The notes under the pieces were generated by a model, which saw nothing but the letters and a program-made list of their open reading frames with translations, was not told where the DNA came from and ran no database searches. DNA of 40,711 nt from Haloterrigena salina JCM 13891 (GTDB lineage: Archaea > Halobacteriota > Halobacteria > Halobacteriales > Natrialbaceae). The stretch covers positions 42,157 through 82,867 of the forward strand of contig NZ_AOIS01000034.1 in NCBI RefSeq assembly GCF_000337495.1. Reading direction: 5' to 3'. Position 1 is the first letter of the stretch, and every line of letters starts with the position of its first letter. Of this stretch, positions 17,409-24,371 are shown in pieces. The position numbers and the translations under genes are program-made.

Positions 17409-17498
17409 TTAACTAGTGTCGTAGAGTTAAAGGGCAACGATTCCTAATAGGAAACCGGGCTGGAGGGAACCACCACTATCACCTACCGCTCCAGCCCG
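17409..17498. repeat. AT-rich patch with three nested palindromes, possible small RNA
   Basis: Within 90 bases: TTAACT (17409-17414) with AGTTAA (17425-17430); TTCCTA (17441-17446) with TAGGAA (17448-17453) around one central base; and a 10-bp perfect stem CGGGCTGGAG (17456-17465) with CTCCAGCCCG (17489-17498) around a 23-base unstructured CA-rich loop. On the minus strand a 26-codon frame (17507-17427, MVERAGAVGDSGG...) also spans it. A structured non-coding RNA, a terminator for the upstream unit, or a regulatory leader are all possible; strand is not known. Confidence 0.4.
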
Positions 17499-17910
17499 TT
17501 CTACCATCCAATAAACATATCAATAATAGTTCTGCCTACTGCTAGCAAGCCTCTCACAACTCGCTCGAGGAGCCGATGATCCCAGGCGACGGCGTCGACG
17601 TCGCGGCCGCGCTCGCAATTCCGGGCGATCGTCACCGATCCCCCCGTATGCGATCTGTACTCGCACGAACTGAGAATTCAGCCCGGATTTCACGCTGCTC
17701 GAGCACACGGCGAGCGTCGGAATCGGTCGCTCGACGGGCGGGATGGACGACGACGTCCGATCCTCGTGTCATACAGTTCGCGCGCCGAGACGAACGCAGA
17801 CATCCCCCTCACCTCCCTGCCGACCGTGCGACGTCTCCGGATCGGGAAACCTGTTCGCACACGCTTTCTGAAGCCACCCGACAAGCGGTAAATATAGGAC
17901 GCAGACGGAG

Positions 17911-17920
17911 CGCTTAAGCG
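17911..17920 (+). promoter_or_regulatory. promoter element of the dehydratase gene
   Basis: The palindrome CGCTTAAGCG lies 24-33 bases before the ATG at 17944, at the TATA position of a leaderless transcript; AAATATAGG at about 17890-17898 is a second AT-rich candidate just upstream. Confidence 0.4.
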
Positions 17921-17943
17921 ACTTTGTTCGGATTGGTGGGAGC

Positions 17944-19119
17944 ATGGCCCCGGAAATTACGCGCATCGAGACGATGGAGTTCGAGTATCCCCTCGAAGAC
18001 CTTGGAACGGACGGCAACGGCTTCAACCTGGTGTACGAACCGGGTTCTACCCTCCAGGCGACCCAACTCGCGCTCAAGGTTCACACCGACGTCGACGTCA
18101 CCGGCGAGTACGTTCTCGTCACGTCGACCGCGCCCGACCAGATCGAGACGTACGCGGAGTACCTCGTCGGGAAGAACCCCTTGAAGCGCGAGCGCCACTG
18201 GAGCGAGATCAAACGCGCGCTCCGCAAGTACGACCGGATGGGGATCGGACCGCTCGATATCGCGTTGTGGGACTTCGCCGGCAAGTACTACGACGCGCCG
18301 ATCCACGAGCTGCTCGGCACCTACCGGACTGAATTCCCGGCCTACGCCTCGACCTATCACGGCGACGATAACGGGGGCCTCGACTCACCGGAGGCGTTCG
18401 CGGACTTCGCCGAGGAGTGTCTCGAGCTGGGCTACCAGGGATTCAAGATCCACGGCTGGGGCGGCAGCGACGAGGCTCGCGATATCCAGCGGGAAGTCGA
18501 GACCGTCCACGCCGTCGGCGAGCGCGTCGGCGACGAGATGGATCTCATGTTCGATCCGGCCTGCGAGTACGAGACCTTCGCGGACGCGCTCAAGGTCGGC
18601 CGCGCCTGCGACGACCACGACTTCTTCTGGTACGAGGACCCCTACCGCGACGGCGGCATCTCCCAGCACGGCCACCGGAAACTCGGCGAGATGCTCGAGA
18701 CGCCGCTTCTCCAGACCGAACACGTCCGCGGGCTGGAACCCCACGCGGACTTCGTCGTCAACGACGCGACCGACTTCGTCCGGACCGATCCCGAGTACGA
18801 CGCCGGTATCACCGGCGCGATGAAAGTCGTCCACATGGCCGAAGCGTTCGGGCTGGACGTCGAGTTCCACGCGCCCGGGCCGGCCCACCGCCACTGCATC
18901 GCCGCCACCCGGAATACGAATTACTACGAACTCGCGCTGGTCCATCCCGACTGCGACAACACCACGCCGCCCATCTACGAGGGCGGGTACTCCGACCAAC
19001 TCGAGGCCATCGACGAGAACGGTCGCGTCGAAGTCCCCGACGGCCCCGGACTCGGCGTCGACTACGACTGGGACTATATCGAGGACAACCTGACCGACGA
19101 GGTCCACGTCTTCGATTGA
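17944..19119 (+). CDS. enolase-superfamily (mandelate racemase/muconate lactonizing) acid-sugar dehydratase
   Basis: A 391-residue enzyme of the MR/MLE group, whose members remove a proton next to a carboxylate and usually dehydrate aldonic acids. The N-terminal capping domain covers about 1-125 and the barrel about 135-370. Likely catalytic residues are Lys168 and His170 (FKIHGW), metal ligands Asp204 (FDPACEY), Glu231 (YEDPY) and Glu259 (TEHV), and His309 (EFHAPGPAHRH). Haloarchaeal gluconate and xylonate dehydratases belong here, but the substrate cannot be fixed from sequence, and no sugar transporter or aldolase is adjacent. ATG 17944 follows a promoter at leaderless distance. Stands alone, with tRNA-Tyr convergent downstream. 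Confidence 0.85.
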   Translation: MAPEITRIETMEFEYPLEDLGTDGNGFNLVYEPGSTLQATQLALKVHTDVDVTGEYVLVTSTAPDQIETYAEYLVGKNPLKRERHWSEIKRALRKYDRMGIGPLDIALWDFAGKYYDAPIHELLGTYRTEFPAYASTYHGDDNGGLDSPEAFADFAEECLELGYQGFKIHGWGGSDEARDIQREVETVHAVGERVGDEMDLMFDPACEYETFADALKVGRACDDHDFFWYEDPYRDGGISQHGHRKLGEMLETPLLQTEHVRGLEPHADFVVNDATDFVRTDPEYDAGITGAMKVVHMAEAFGLDVEFHAPGPAHRHCIAATRNTNYYELALVHPDCDNTTPPIYEGGYSDQLEAIDENGRVEVPDGPGLGVDYDWDYIEDNLTDEVHVFD

Positions 19120-19290
19120 GCTGCTAATCGGTTGTCTGACGGCTACCTACAGATACGACTCCCTCAGTTGGTGTCTCCGTTGAGACGCATGGTGCGGGTT
19201 TTACCGGTTATCTAGTCCAATGAATCGATGTGGGTCGCTGAGGCTGGAAATCGGCTGCTACCTGTCGAATGTAGTTCGTGAGGAAAACAT

Positions 19291-19312
19291 TCCGCCCGCC
19301 CCGATTTGAACA
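19291..19312 (-). repeat. partial copy of the tRNA-Tyr 3' end (attachment-site scar candidate)
   Basis: The 22 bases here match the 3' end of the tRNA-Tyr gene at 19489-19510 in 20 positions, in the same orientation, and lie about 180 bases beyond the tRNA 3' end. Such a direct repeat of a tRNA 3' end is the usual trace of integration by a tyrosine recombinase into a tRNA gene. No integrase gene remains between the copies. Confidence 0.5.
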
Positions 19313-19423
19313 GCTGAGAGACGGTCTCGCTCGCTTCGCTCACGGTTAACCGTTCGCATCGCGGTTCTCACTTCGTTCCGAACCGCACACCGCTCGCGGG
19401 CAAGCGACTCTCATGTTCAAATC
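19303..19423. repeat. inverted repeat built from the tRNA T-arm sequence
   Basis: GATTTGAACA followed by GCTGAGAG (19303-19320) is matched in inverted orientation by CTCTCA plus TGTTCAAATC (19408-19423); only a two-base gap breaks the symmetry. The interior (19321-19407) is full of CGCTCGCTTCGCTCA-type short palindromes. Together with the direct copy this makes three occurrences of the T-loop sequence GATTTGAAC in 210 bases. Confidence 0.5.
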
Positions 19424-19488
19424 GTGTTGGGATCTCCTTTTCGGGATTCCAGCGACTCGCTCCGCTCGTCGTTTGGAATTCTGAAAAG

Positions 19489-19562
19489 TCCGCCCTCCCC
19501 GATTTGAACGGGGGGCAAGTCGATCTACAGTCGACTGCTCTACCAGTCTGAGCTAAGGGCGG
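19489..19562 (-). tRNA. tRNA-Tyr (GUA)
   Basis: Folds as a standard 74-base tRNA on the minus strand: acceptor CCGCCCT/AGGGCGG with discriminator A, D-arm GCTC/GAGC, anticodon stem GTCGA/TCGAC with loop CTGTAGA (anticodon GTA), five-base variable region and T-arm CCCCG-TTCAAAT-CGGGG. No intron and no encoded CCA. A T-run (ACTTTTC) directly follows the 3' end and could terminate transcription. The downstream side carries partial copies of its 3' end. Confidence 0.97.
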
Positions 19563-19590
19563 GCGTACCTCAACATAGTCGCCGTCGGTC

Positions 19591-19607
19591 ACATAAGGGT
19601 TATTATT
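19591..19607 (-). promoter_or_regulatory. tRNA-Tyr promoter
   Basis: On the minus strand the sequence reads AATAATAACCCTTATGT, giving TATA-like runs 29-45 bases before the mature tRNA 5' end, the only AT-rich stretch upstream of it. Confidence 0.5.
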
Positions 19608-19627
19608 CGCGTCGGTGCGACCGCCGT

Positions 19628-19634
19628 GTCTTAC
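19628..19634. promoter_or_regulatory. GTCTTAC half-site upstream of cdrL
   Basis: GTCTTAC is the reverse complement of the GTAAGAC heptamer that recurs in the cdrL-cdrS gap. Here it sits about 20 bases upstream of the cdrL TATA-like box, consistent with autoregulation by a ribbon-helix-helix protein. Confidence 0.45.
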
Positions 19635-19640
19635 AGCGCG

Positions 19641-19660
19641 ATCAACATGATTGATATAGT
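19641..19660 (+). promoter_or_regulatory. cdrL promoter with short palindrome
   Basis: TGATATAG (19652-19659) lies 30-37 bases before the cdrL ATG. It is overlapped by the inverted repeat ATCAA (19641-19645) / TTGAT (19651-19655), so a bound protein could block TATA recognition. Confidence 0.45.
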
Positions 19661-19688
19661 TGGAGTGTCAATGCTCGCGTAGCTCCGA

Positions 19689-20300
19689 ATGAGTAAGATC
19701 ACGTTCCGCGCCGACGACGACCTCGTCGACGAACTCGAGGCGCTCGAGATCTCCAAGAGCGAAGCGATGCGAGAGGCGCTGCGCTCGTATCTCGGGGCCG
19801 ACGGGCGGTCGGAACGTGACGGTGCGGCGAGCGAGGCCGGGACGGGCGCGATCGACGAACTGATTCGCCAGCGGGTCGACGAACGGATCGACGAACGCCT
19901 TCGGGAGCTAGATCGGGGCGTTCGAACGCGCGACCGCCGCGGACCGAACGAGTTCTCCGTTACCGTTTCGCTCGCGGACGACGCACGTGACGGGCGGTCG
20001 GAACTCGCGGGCGACCGCGCGCGTAGCGTCTCCCAGCAGTCGGACGATCCGGTCGAGAACACCGCCCCCGCCAGTACGGACGAGCAGCCGGCGGTGAACG
20101 ACGACGGTCCCGCCCAGTGTGGACAGTGTGGCGAGGTGGTCGCAGACGACCACGTCTTCTGTCCCAACTGCGGGGAGAAGGCGTCGCGACGGCTGTTCTG
20201 TGAGTGTGGTGACGAGGTCCGTTCGGACTGGTCGTTCTGTCCCGGCTGCGGTCGTCGGACGCCGGCGGCAGACGTGCTCGGACGTGACACTCCGTCATAA
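19689..20300 (+). CDS. cdrL: CdrL-type regulator: ribbon-helix-helix plus double zinc ribbon
   Basis: A 203-residue protein. Residues 1-36 are a ribbon-helix-helix DNA-binding domain (KITFRADDDLVDELEAL, SKSEAMREALRSYL), residues 52-80 a charged coiled-coil-like helix (IDELIRQRVDERIDERLREL), residues 85-140 a disordered linker, and residues 144-187 two zinc ribbons with Cys144, 147, 158, 161 and Cys171, 173, 184, 187. Haloarchaea encode such a long RHH protein (CdrL) next to the short one (CdrS) and ftsZ2, and these control cell division. It lies 196 bases upstream of cdrS on the same strand. GTAAGAC repeats before both genes are candidate binding sites. The gene name rests on context and domain order. 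Confidence 0.85.
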   Translation: MSKITFRADDDLVDELEALEISKSEAMREALRSYLGADGRSERDGAASEAGTGAIDELIRQRVDERIDERLRELDRGVRTRDRRGPNEFSVTVSLADDARDGRSELAGDRARSVSQQSDDPVENTAPASTDEQPAVNDDGPAQCGQCGEVVADDHVFCPNCGEKASRRLFCECGDEVRSDWSFCPGCGRRTPAADVLGRDTPS

Positions 20301-20308
20301 GGACCTAT

Positions 20309-20478
20309 GTAAGACACGGATAGTCGTGTCCGACGAAAGTTTTATTGTGTATGGGAGTATTCCACTTATTCGCGTAAGACGGTCGTCTTACAACGGTCGG
20401 CAAACGCCGAAAAACGCCCGATGTCGGGCGGCTCCGTGTAAGACACGCCGCGTCTGACAGGGGCGCGCGCCGTCTTAC
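20309..20478. promoter_or_regulatory. array of GTAAGAC operator half-sites in front of cdrS-ftsZ2
   Basis: The heptamer GTAAGAC occurs forward at 20309-20315, 20374-20380 and 20438-20444, and inverted at 20385-20391 and 20472-20478. The middle pair forms a perfect 18-base palindrome GTAAGACGGTCGTCTTAC (20374-20391). The outer forward copies share ten bases (GTAAGACACG). Two more palindromes lie between them: TCGGC/GCCGA at 20397-20410 and CGCCCGA/TCGGGCG at 20415-20430. Paired half-sites are what a dimeric ribbon-helix-helix protein binds, and CdrL and CdrS are both encoded here. That either binds this motif is inference. Confidence 0.6.
20334..20346 (+). promoter_or_regulatory. TATA-like box of the cdrS-ftsZ2 unit
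   Basis: CGAAAGTTTTATT is a BRE-plus-TATA-like string and the best AT-rich candidate in the gap. Transcription would start near 20370, right before the 18-base palindrome, leaving a leader of about 125 bases before cdrS, unusually long for a haloarchaeon. Confidence 0.45.
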
Positions 20479-20496
20479 CCCAAGGGGAATACAACA

Positions 20497-20676
20497 ATGG
20501 AGCGTGTGACACTGCGAATTCCGAAACAGCAGATCGAGGAAGTCGAACAACTGGTCGACTCGGGCGAGTTCCCGAACCGGAGCGAAGCGATCCGGTCGGC
20601 CGTTCGCGAGATGATCAACGAACAGAGCGACGGACCGAGCGAGCAGTCCGGCAAACACAACTGGGCCAAGGTGTAA
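20497..20676 (+). CDS. cdrS: CdrS, short ribbon-helix-helix regulator of cell division
   Basis: A 59-residue protein, [20 protein letters not shown] then [20 protein letters not shown], a complete ribbon-helix-helix domain (strand residues 2-9, helices about 10-22 and 28-42), followed by a polar tail ending KHNWAKV. In haloarchaea CdrS is encoded immediately before ftsZ2 and acts as a regulator of division genes. Here its stop is two bases before the ftsZ2 ATG, so the two are surely one operon. It begins at ATG 20497. Small size makes it easy to miss in automated annotation. Confidence 0.92.
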   Translation: MERVTLRIPKQQIEEVEQLVDSGEFPNRSEAIRSAVREMINEQSDGPSEQSGKHNWAKV

Positions 20677-20678
20677 CG

Positions 20679-21872
20679 ATGCAGGATATCGTTCAAGACG
20701 CACTCGAAAACGCCGAACAGGAGTCCCGGGAGATGGAAGACATGGACGAGGACGAGTTCGGCGACCCTCGAATCGTCATCGTCGGTGCGGGCGGTGCGGG
20801 TAACAATACGATCAACCGGCTGTACAACATCGGCGTCGACGGTGCCGATACCGTGGCGATCAACACGGACAAGCAGCACCTCAAGATGATCGAGGCCGAC
20901 ACGAAGATCCTGGTCGGCAAGTCCCTCACCAACGGGCTCGGCGCTGGCGGCGACCCATCGATGGGCGAGCGCGCGACCGAGATGGCCCAGAGCACGATCA
21001 AGGAGGTCCTCGGCGACGCGGACCTCGTGTTCGTGACCGCCGGGATGGGTGGCGGAACCGGTACCGGTGCCGCTCCCGTCGTCTCCAAGATCGCCAAGGA
21101 GCAGGGTGCGATCGTCGTCGGCATGGTCTCGACGCCCTTTAACGTCGAACGTGCGCGTACGGTCAAGGCCGAGGAAGGCCTCGAGAAACTGCGCGAGCAG
21201 GCCGACTCGATCATCGTGCTCGACAACAACCGGCTGCTCGACTACGTCCCGAACCTCCCGATCGGCAAGGCGTTCTCGGTGATGGACCAGATCATCGCCG
21301 AGACCGTCAAGGGCATCTCGGAGACGATCACCCAGCCCTCGCTGATCAACCTGGACTACGCCGACATGTCGACGATCATGAACCAGGGCGGCGTCGCCGT
21401 CATGCTGGTCGGCGAGACCCAGGACAAGAACAAGACCGACGAGGTCGTCAAGGACGCGATGAACCACCCGCTGCTGGACGTCGACTACCGCGGCGCCTCC
21501 GGCGGACTGGTCCACATTACCGGCGGCCCCGACCTCACGCTGAAAGAGGCCGAGGGCATCGCGGACAACATCACCGAGCGCCTCGAGGCCTCGGCGAACG
21601 TCATCTGGGGCGCGCGGATCCAGGACAACTACAAGGGCAAGGTGCGGGTCATGGCGATCATGACCGGCGTCCAGAGCGCGCAGGTGCTCGGTCCGACGAC
21701 CCAGAAGCAGGCCGACAAGTCCCGCAAGAGCATCGAGGGATTCAACCAGGCCGACTTCGACGCGAGCAACAACGTCGAGGAGGCGGGCTCGCGGACGCGA
21801 GGCTCTAACGCGCACAGCGACGGCGGCCGCGAAGAGGTCGAGAAACAACACGGCGTCGACGTAATCCGGTAA
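20679..21872 (+). CDS. ftsZ2: cell division protein FtsZ2
   Basis: A 397-residue tubulin-superfamily GTPase. The nucleotide-binding loop GAGGAGNNT is at residues 37-45, the tubulin signature GGGTGTG at 124-130, and the T7 loop with NLDYADM near 225. The N-terminal 28 residues are acidic and the C-terminal 50 are disordered with a short ending KQHGVDVIR. In haloarchaea FtsZ1 assembles the division ring and FtsZ2 drives constriction; the acidic N-terminal extension, the CdrS neighbour and the ncsA synteny assign this one as FtsZ2. It is the second gene of the cdrS-ftsZ2 operon, two bases after cdrS. Confidence 0.96.
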   Translation: MQDIVQDALENAEQESREMEDMDEDEFGDPRIVIVGAGGAGNNTINRLYNIGVDGADTVAINTDKQHLKMIEADTKILVGKSLTNGLGAGGDPSMGERATEMAQSTIKEVLGDADLVFVTAGMGGGTGTGAAPVVSKIAKEQGAIVVGMVSTPFNVERARTVKAEEGLEKLREQADSIIVLDNNRLLDYVPNLPIGKAFSVMDQIIAETVKGISETITQPSLINLDYADMSTIMNQGGVAVMLVGETQDKNKTDEVVKDAMNHPLLDVDYRGASGGLVHITGGPDLTLKEAEGIADNITERLEASANVIWGARIQDNYKGKVRVMAIMTGVQSAQVLGPTTQKQADKSRKSIEGFNQADFDASNNVEEAGSRTRGSNAHSDGGREEVEKQHGVDVIR

Positions 21873-22247
21873 TCGACGCGCCGCGAGCGAGCGCTGCTCG
21901 AACCGCCACTGCGACGGCATCGGCACACCTGACACACCATCCGCCGTCCGCGGCAGGCGGTCCGAGATACGACACACCACTACTCGCGGACCGATCGACG
22001 GATCGGATCCGGTTTTCGGCGTTCGTCTCGAGTCCCTGAGTGACGAGTCTCGAGAACGATAGCAGTCGCTTTCCCTCCCGTTTACGACCGTATACGACGG
22101 TAGATCTCCAGATCTGTCTACGGACGAACGAGTAGAATCCCCGCAGCGTTGGTCGCTCGGCAGCAGCGACGGGCACATTGCCCTCGTTCTCGTCACAATG
22201 GGGCCGATCGGCTGGTCGATATTCGCGCCGCTGCTCTCGTCGGCATC
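21873..22247. other. 375-base gap after ftsZ2, no gene seen
   Basis: Contains short repeats only, such as GTCTCGAG near 22025 and again near 22047, and AGATCTCCAGATCT near 22104-22117, a small palindrome in an otherwise AT-richer patch that could be part of a promoter for the zinc-finger frame downstream. No tRNA or long coding frame with halophilic composition was found. Confidence 0.5.
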
Positions 22248-22571
22248 GTGCAAGTGTACCGAAACCGGGTTCGAGACGGCGAGAGTACTGGATCGCCCAA
22301 CTACTGTCCTAACTGCGGTTCGGCCCTCGAGTACGACAGTATCGACGAAGAAACGGACGACGGCGAGTGGGCGGTCCGCTACTGTCCGGGCTGCGGCGCA
22401 CTGCTGGGTTCCGACCGTGTGACTACTGCGATACCGCCCTCTGGCGTTCGTCCCCGTTCGAGTCAGTTCAGACCAGCGACTCGAGCAGCGAACACTTCCG
22501 ACAGATTTCGCGGGTCGTCGTCGATCCGCATTCGGCGCATTCCCGGAGGTCGGCACCGTCGTCACCGCTGA
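22248..22571 (+). CDS. possible small zinc-ribbon protein overlapping ncsA antisense
   Basis: From GTG 22248 the frame reads VQVYRNRVRDGESTGSPNYC and then two CPxCG-type knuckles, CPNCGSALEYDSIDEET...YCPGCGALLGS, with acidic residues between them as in halophilic zinc ribbons. After that the frame turns Arg/Ser-rich and runs 104 bases into the 3' end of ncsA on the other strand, so the true stop may have been lost or frameshifted. A GTG at 22254 is an alternative start. I take the zinc-ribbon part as real coding sequence and the tail as doubtful. Confidence 0.45.
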   Translation: MQVYRNRVRDGESTGSPNYCPNCGSALEYDSIDEETDDGEWAVRYCPGCGALLGSDRVTTAIPPSGVRPRSSQFRPATRAANTSDRFRGSSSIRIRRIPGGRHRRHR

Positions 22572-23427
22572 ACTCGTCGGCGGCAATCGCGGCCAGATCC
22601 TCGTAGCCCGCGAGGATCGAGTGGCGGGTGCCGGGATGGTTCTCCTCTAAATCGTACAGCAACTGCTGGATCTCGCCGCGGTAGGCCTCGCTCGCGTGGG
22701 GACACTCCGTGATGTGGGCGGGGAGGTCGTTTACGTGGGCGTAGAGGGCGACCTCCTTTTCGGGGACGTCCCGCAGCGGCTTGGCACGCGGAACGAACTC
22801 ACCCTGTTCCTCGCGCTCGGAGAGGGCGCCGAGGCTGGCGTCGAAGTGTTTCGCGATCTGTTCGACGTCGCCCTCGAGGAAGTTCATCAGCGCCGTCTGG
22901 GCCTCGTCGTCGAGATTGTGGCCGGTCAGCAGGAGGTCGGCCTCGAGTTTCTCGGCGTACTTCTCCAGGAGGTCACGGCGGAAGACGCCGCAGTAGGCGC
23001 AGGCGGCCATGTTCTCGGGGTCGTCCTCGACGACGTCGTCCATCCGGACGCCGAACTCCTCCTCGTAGGAGACGAGTTCGTGGCGGATCCCCAGGTCGTC
23101 GGCGAGTTCGACGCAGGCGTCGATCGACTTGTCGCGGTAGCCTTCGATCCCCTCGTGGATCGTCAAGCCGACGAGTTCGATACGCGGGTCCTCGGCGAAC
23201 GTGTCGTGGAGGATCTGCGTCAGGACGACGCTGTCCTTGCCGCCGGAGAGGCCGATCACCCACGTCTGGGGGTTCTCGGGCGTCGCGTCTCGCGGAACCA
23301 GATCGTCCCGCCGCACTCGGCGGCGCACTCGCTTCTCGACCGACTCGCGGAAGTGATCCGCACAGAGGTGTGCCCCGGAGTAGGCGGCGTGCATCACCGC
23401 CTCCTCGCCACACCGGTTACAGTCCAT
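22468..23427 (-). CDS. ncsA: tRNA 2-thiolation protein NcsA (Ncs6/TtuA family)
   Basis: A 319-residue ATP-dependent sulfurtransferase. PP-loop SGGKDS at residues 61-66; N-terminal zinc knuckle with Cys3, Cys6, His20 and Cys22; core cysteines Cys143 and Cys146 (ACAYCG) and Cys242 (ECPH); C-terminal zinc ribbon CAECG...CRKC. In Haloferax NcsA, working with the ubiquitin-like SAMP2, thiolates the wobble uridine of lysine tRNA; the cysteine set also suits an iron-sulfur cluster as in TtuA. It is convergent with ftsZ2, an arrangement I recall from Haloferax as well. ATG 23427 starts the zinc knuckle directly. Confidence 0.93.
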   Translation of the reverse strand: MDCNRCGEEAVMHAAYSGAHLCADHFRESVEKRVRRRVRRDDLVPRDATPENPQTWVIGLSGGKDSVVLTQILHDTFAEDPRIELVGLTIHEGIEGYRDKSIDACVELADDLGIRHELVSYEEEFGVRMDDVVEDDPENMAACAYCGVFRRDLLEKYAEKLEADLLLTGHNLDDEAQTALMNFLEGDVEQIAKHFDASLGALSEREEQGEFVPRAKPLRDVPEKEVALYAHVNDLPAHITECPHASEAYRGEIQQLLYDLEENHPGTRHSILAGYEDLAAIAADEFSGDDGADLRECAECGSTTTREICRKCSLLESLV

Positions 23428-23565
23428 TAGCGGTCCGTTGTCGGTCGCCGCCCATCACGGTTTCGTCTACGAGAGGGTGACTCGAGACCGTCGATAGTCG
23501 CTGGCGAGGTCCGAGTCCGCTATTCGACGAAAACGCCTTTCAGGCGCCCCCGAGACGGGCCAGAC

Positions 23566-24276
23566 ATGACGGCCTACGACAGGTCCCCGTCGACCGGCTA
23601 CCGACTCGTCGACGAGTTCGACGGCGGGGTCGGCTGGCTCGCTCATCCCGATGAGACCGGTCGACGTGCCAGTCACGCGCTGGTCGGCGCGGACGATCGG
23701 CTCTGGTTGTTCGATCCGCTCGAGGCGCCCGGAATCGACGACGAACTCGAGCGCAGAGGCGAGGTCGCGGGCGTCGTCGTCTGTTCGGACTACCACGCTC
23801 GCGACGCGGCCGCGTTCGCCCGTCGATACGACGTTCCGGTCTTCGTTCCGTCATGGCTTGACCGGGCCGTCGATCGATTGTCCGAGACCGACCCCGAGTT
23901 CGAGCCCGTCACCGACGAGATCGGTGCGTCCGGATTCGCCGTCCGCGAGGCGAGTCCGTTCCCCGGCTGGCACGAAGCGATCGCGTATCGTCGATCGAAC
24001 GGGACGCTGTACGTGCCCGATCTCCTGGGGACGGCGCCCCCGTACCTCGCCGACGACGAACGGCTCGCCGTCTACCTGCTGGCGCGTCTCACGCCACCGA
24101 CGTCGGCGTTTACGGGGATCGCGCCGGAGCAGATTCTCCTCGGGCACGGTACAGGAATTTTGGAGGATGCGACAGTGGCACTCGCCGACGCGTTCGCGAC
24201 CGCTCGCCCCGGGTTCCTCCGCGCACTGGCCACTAACGGTCGGTCGCAGTTCCGGGTGCTGATCGACGCGCTCTGA
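23566..24276 (+). CDS. degenerate metallo-beta-lactamase-fold protein
   Basis: A 236-residue soluble protein with the pattern of an MBL-fold hydrolase: early strands SHALVGADDRLWLFDPLEAP, then VVVCSDYHARDAAAFARRYDVPVF in place of the zinc motif, and a late LLGHGTGIL. The canonical HxHxDH is here Asp75-Tyr-His77-Ala-Arg79-Asp80, so most zinc ligands are lost, and activity of the usual kind is doubtful. Function unknown; haloarchaeal relatives are usually annotated only as hypothetical or MBL-like. ATG 23566 lies 138 bases from the divergent ncsA start. Confidence 0.72.
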   Translation: MTAYDRSPSTGYRLVDEFDGGVGWLAHPDETGRRASHALVGADDRLWLFDPLEAPGIDDELERRGEVAGVVVCSDYHARDAAAFARRYDVPVFVPSWLDRAVDRLSETDPEFEPVTDEIGASGFAVREASPFPGWHEAIAYRRSNGTLYVPDLLGTAPPYLADDERLAVYLLARLTPPTSAFTGIAPEQILLGHGTGILEDATVALADAFATARPGFLRALATNGRSQFRVLIDAL

Positions 24277-24295
24277 CCGACGGTGACGGGACAAG

Positions 24296-24307
24296 TCTTT
24301 TAGTAAT
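24296..24307 (+). promoter_or_regulatory. TATA-like box before the membrane histidine kinase
   Basis: CTTTTAGTAATC lies 65-76 bases before the ATG at 24372, giving a leader of roughly 45 bases; it is the clearest AT-rich element in the gap. Confidence 0.4.
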
Positions 24308-24371
24308 CGTTTGATATTCCCACACATAGAGAAGCGAATCGTCGACGAGTGCCGTCGTTCCCGAACTCACA

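Larger units (their letters stand above)
17240..17943. other. 700-base gene-poor gap
   Basis: No supported gene. Several short frames exist (for example 17576-17917 plus and 17520-17708 minus) but have Arg/Ser-rich compositions typical of chance frames in GC-rich DNA. The part 17390-17530 is strikingly AT-rich and structured (see the hairpin entry). A phrase near 17670-17760 in one plus frame, SPDFTLLEHTASVGIGRSTGG, looks protein-like but begins directly after a stop and has no start, so a decayed gene is possible. Confidence 0.5.

Noticed and set aside
17406-17447. 13-residue leader-peptide frame (MLTSVVELKGNDS)
   Set aside because: No downstream gene for it to attenuate within 490 bases, and the TATA candidate is too close to its ATG.
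17576-17917. 113-codon plus frame in the gap before the dehydratase
   Set aside because: Arg/Ser/His-rich, no promoter or conserved pattern; treated as chance.
19321-19480. CRISPR-like repetition between the tRNA copies
   Set aside because: The repeats are irregular short CGCTCG palindromes without regular spacers.
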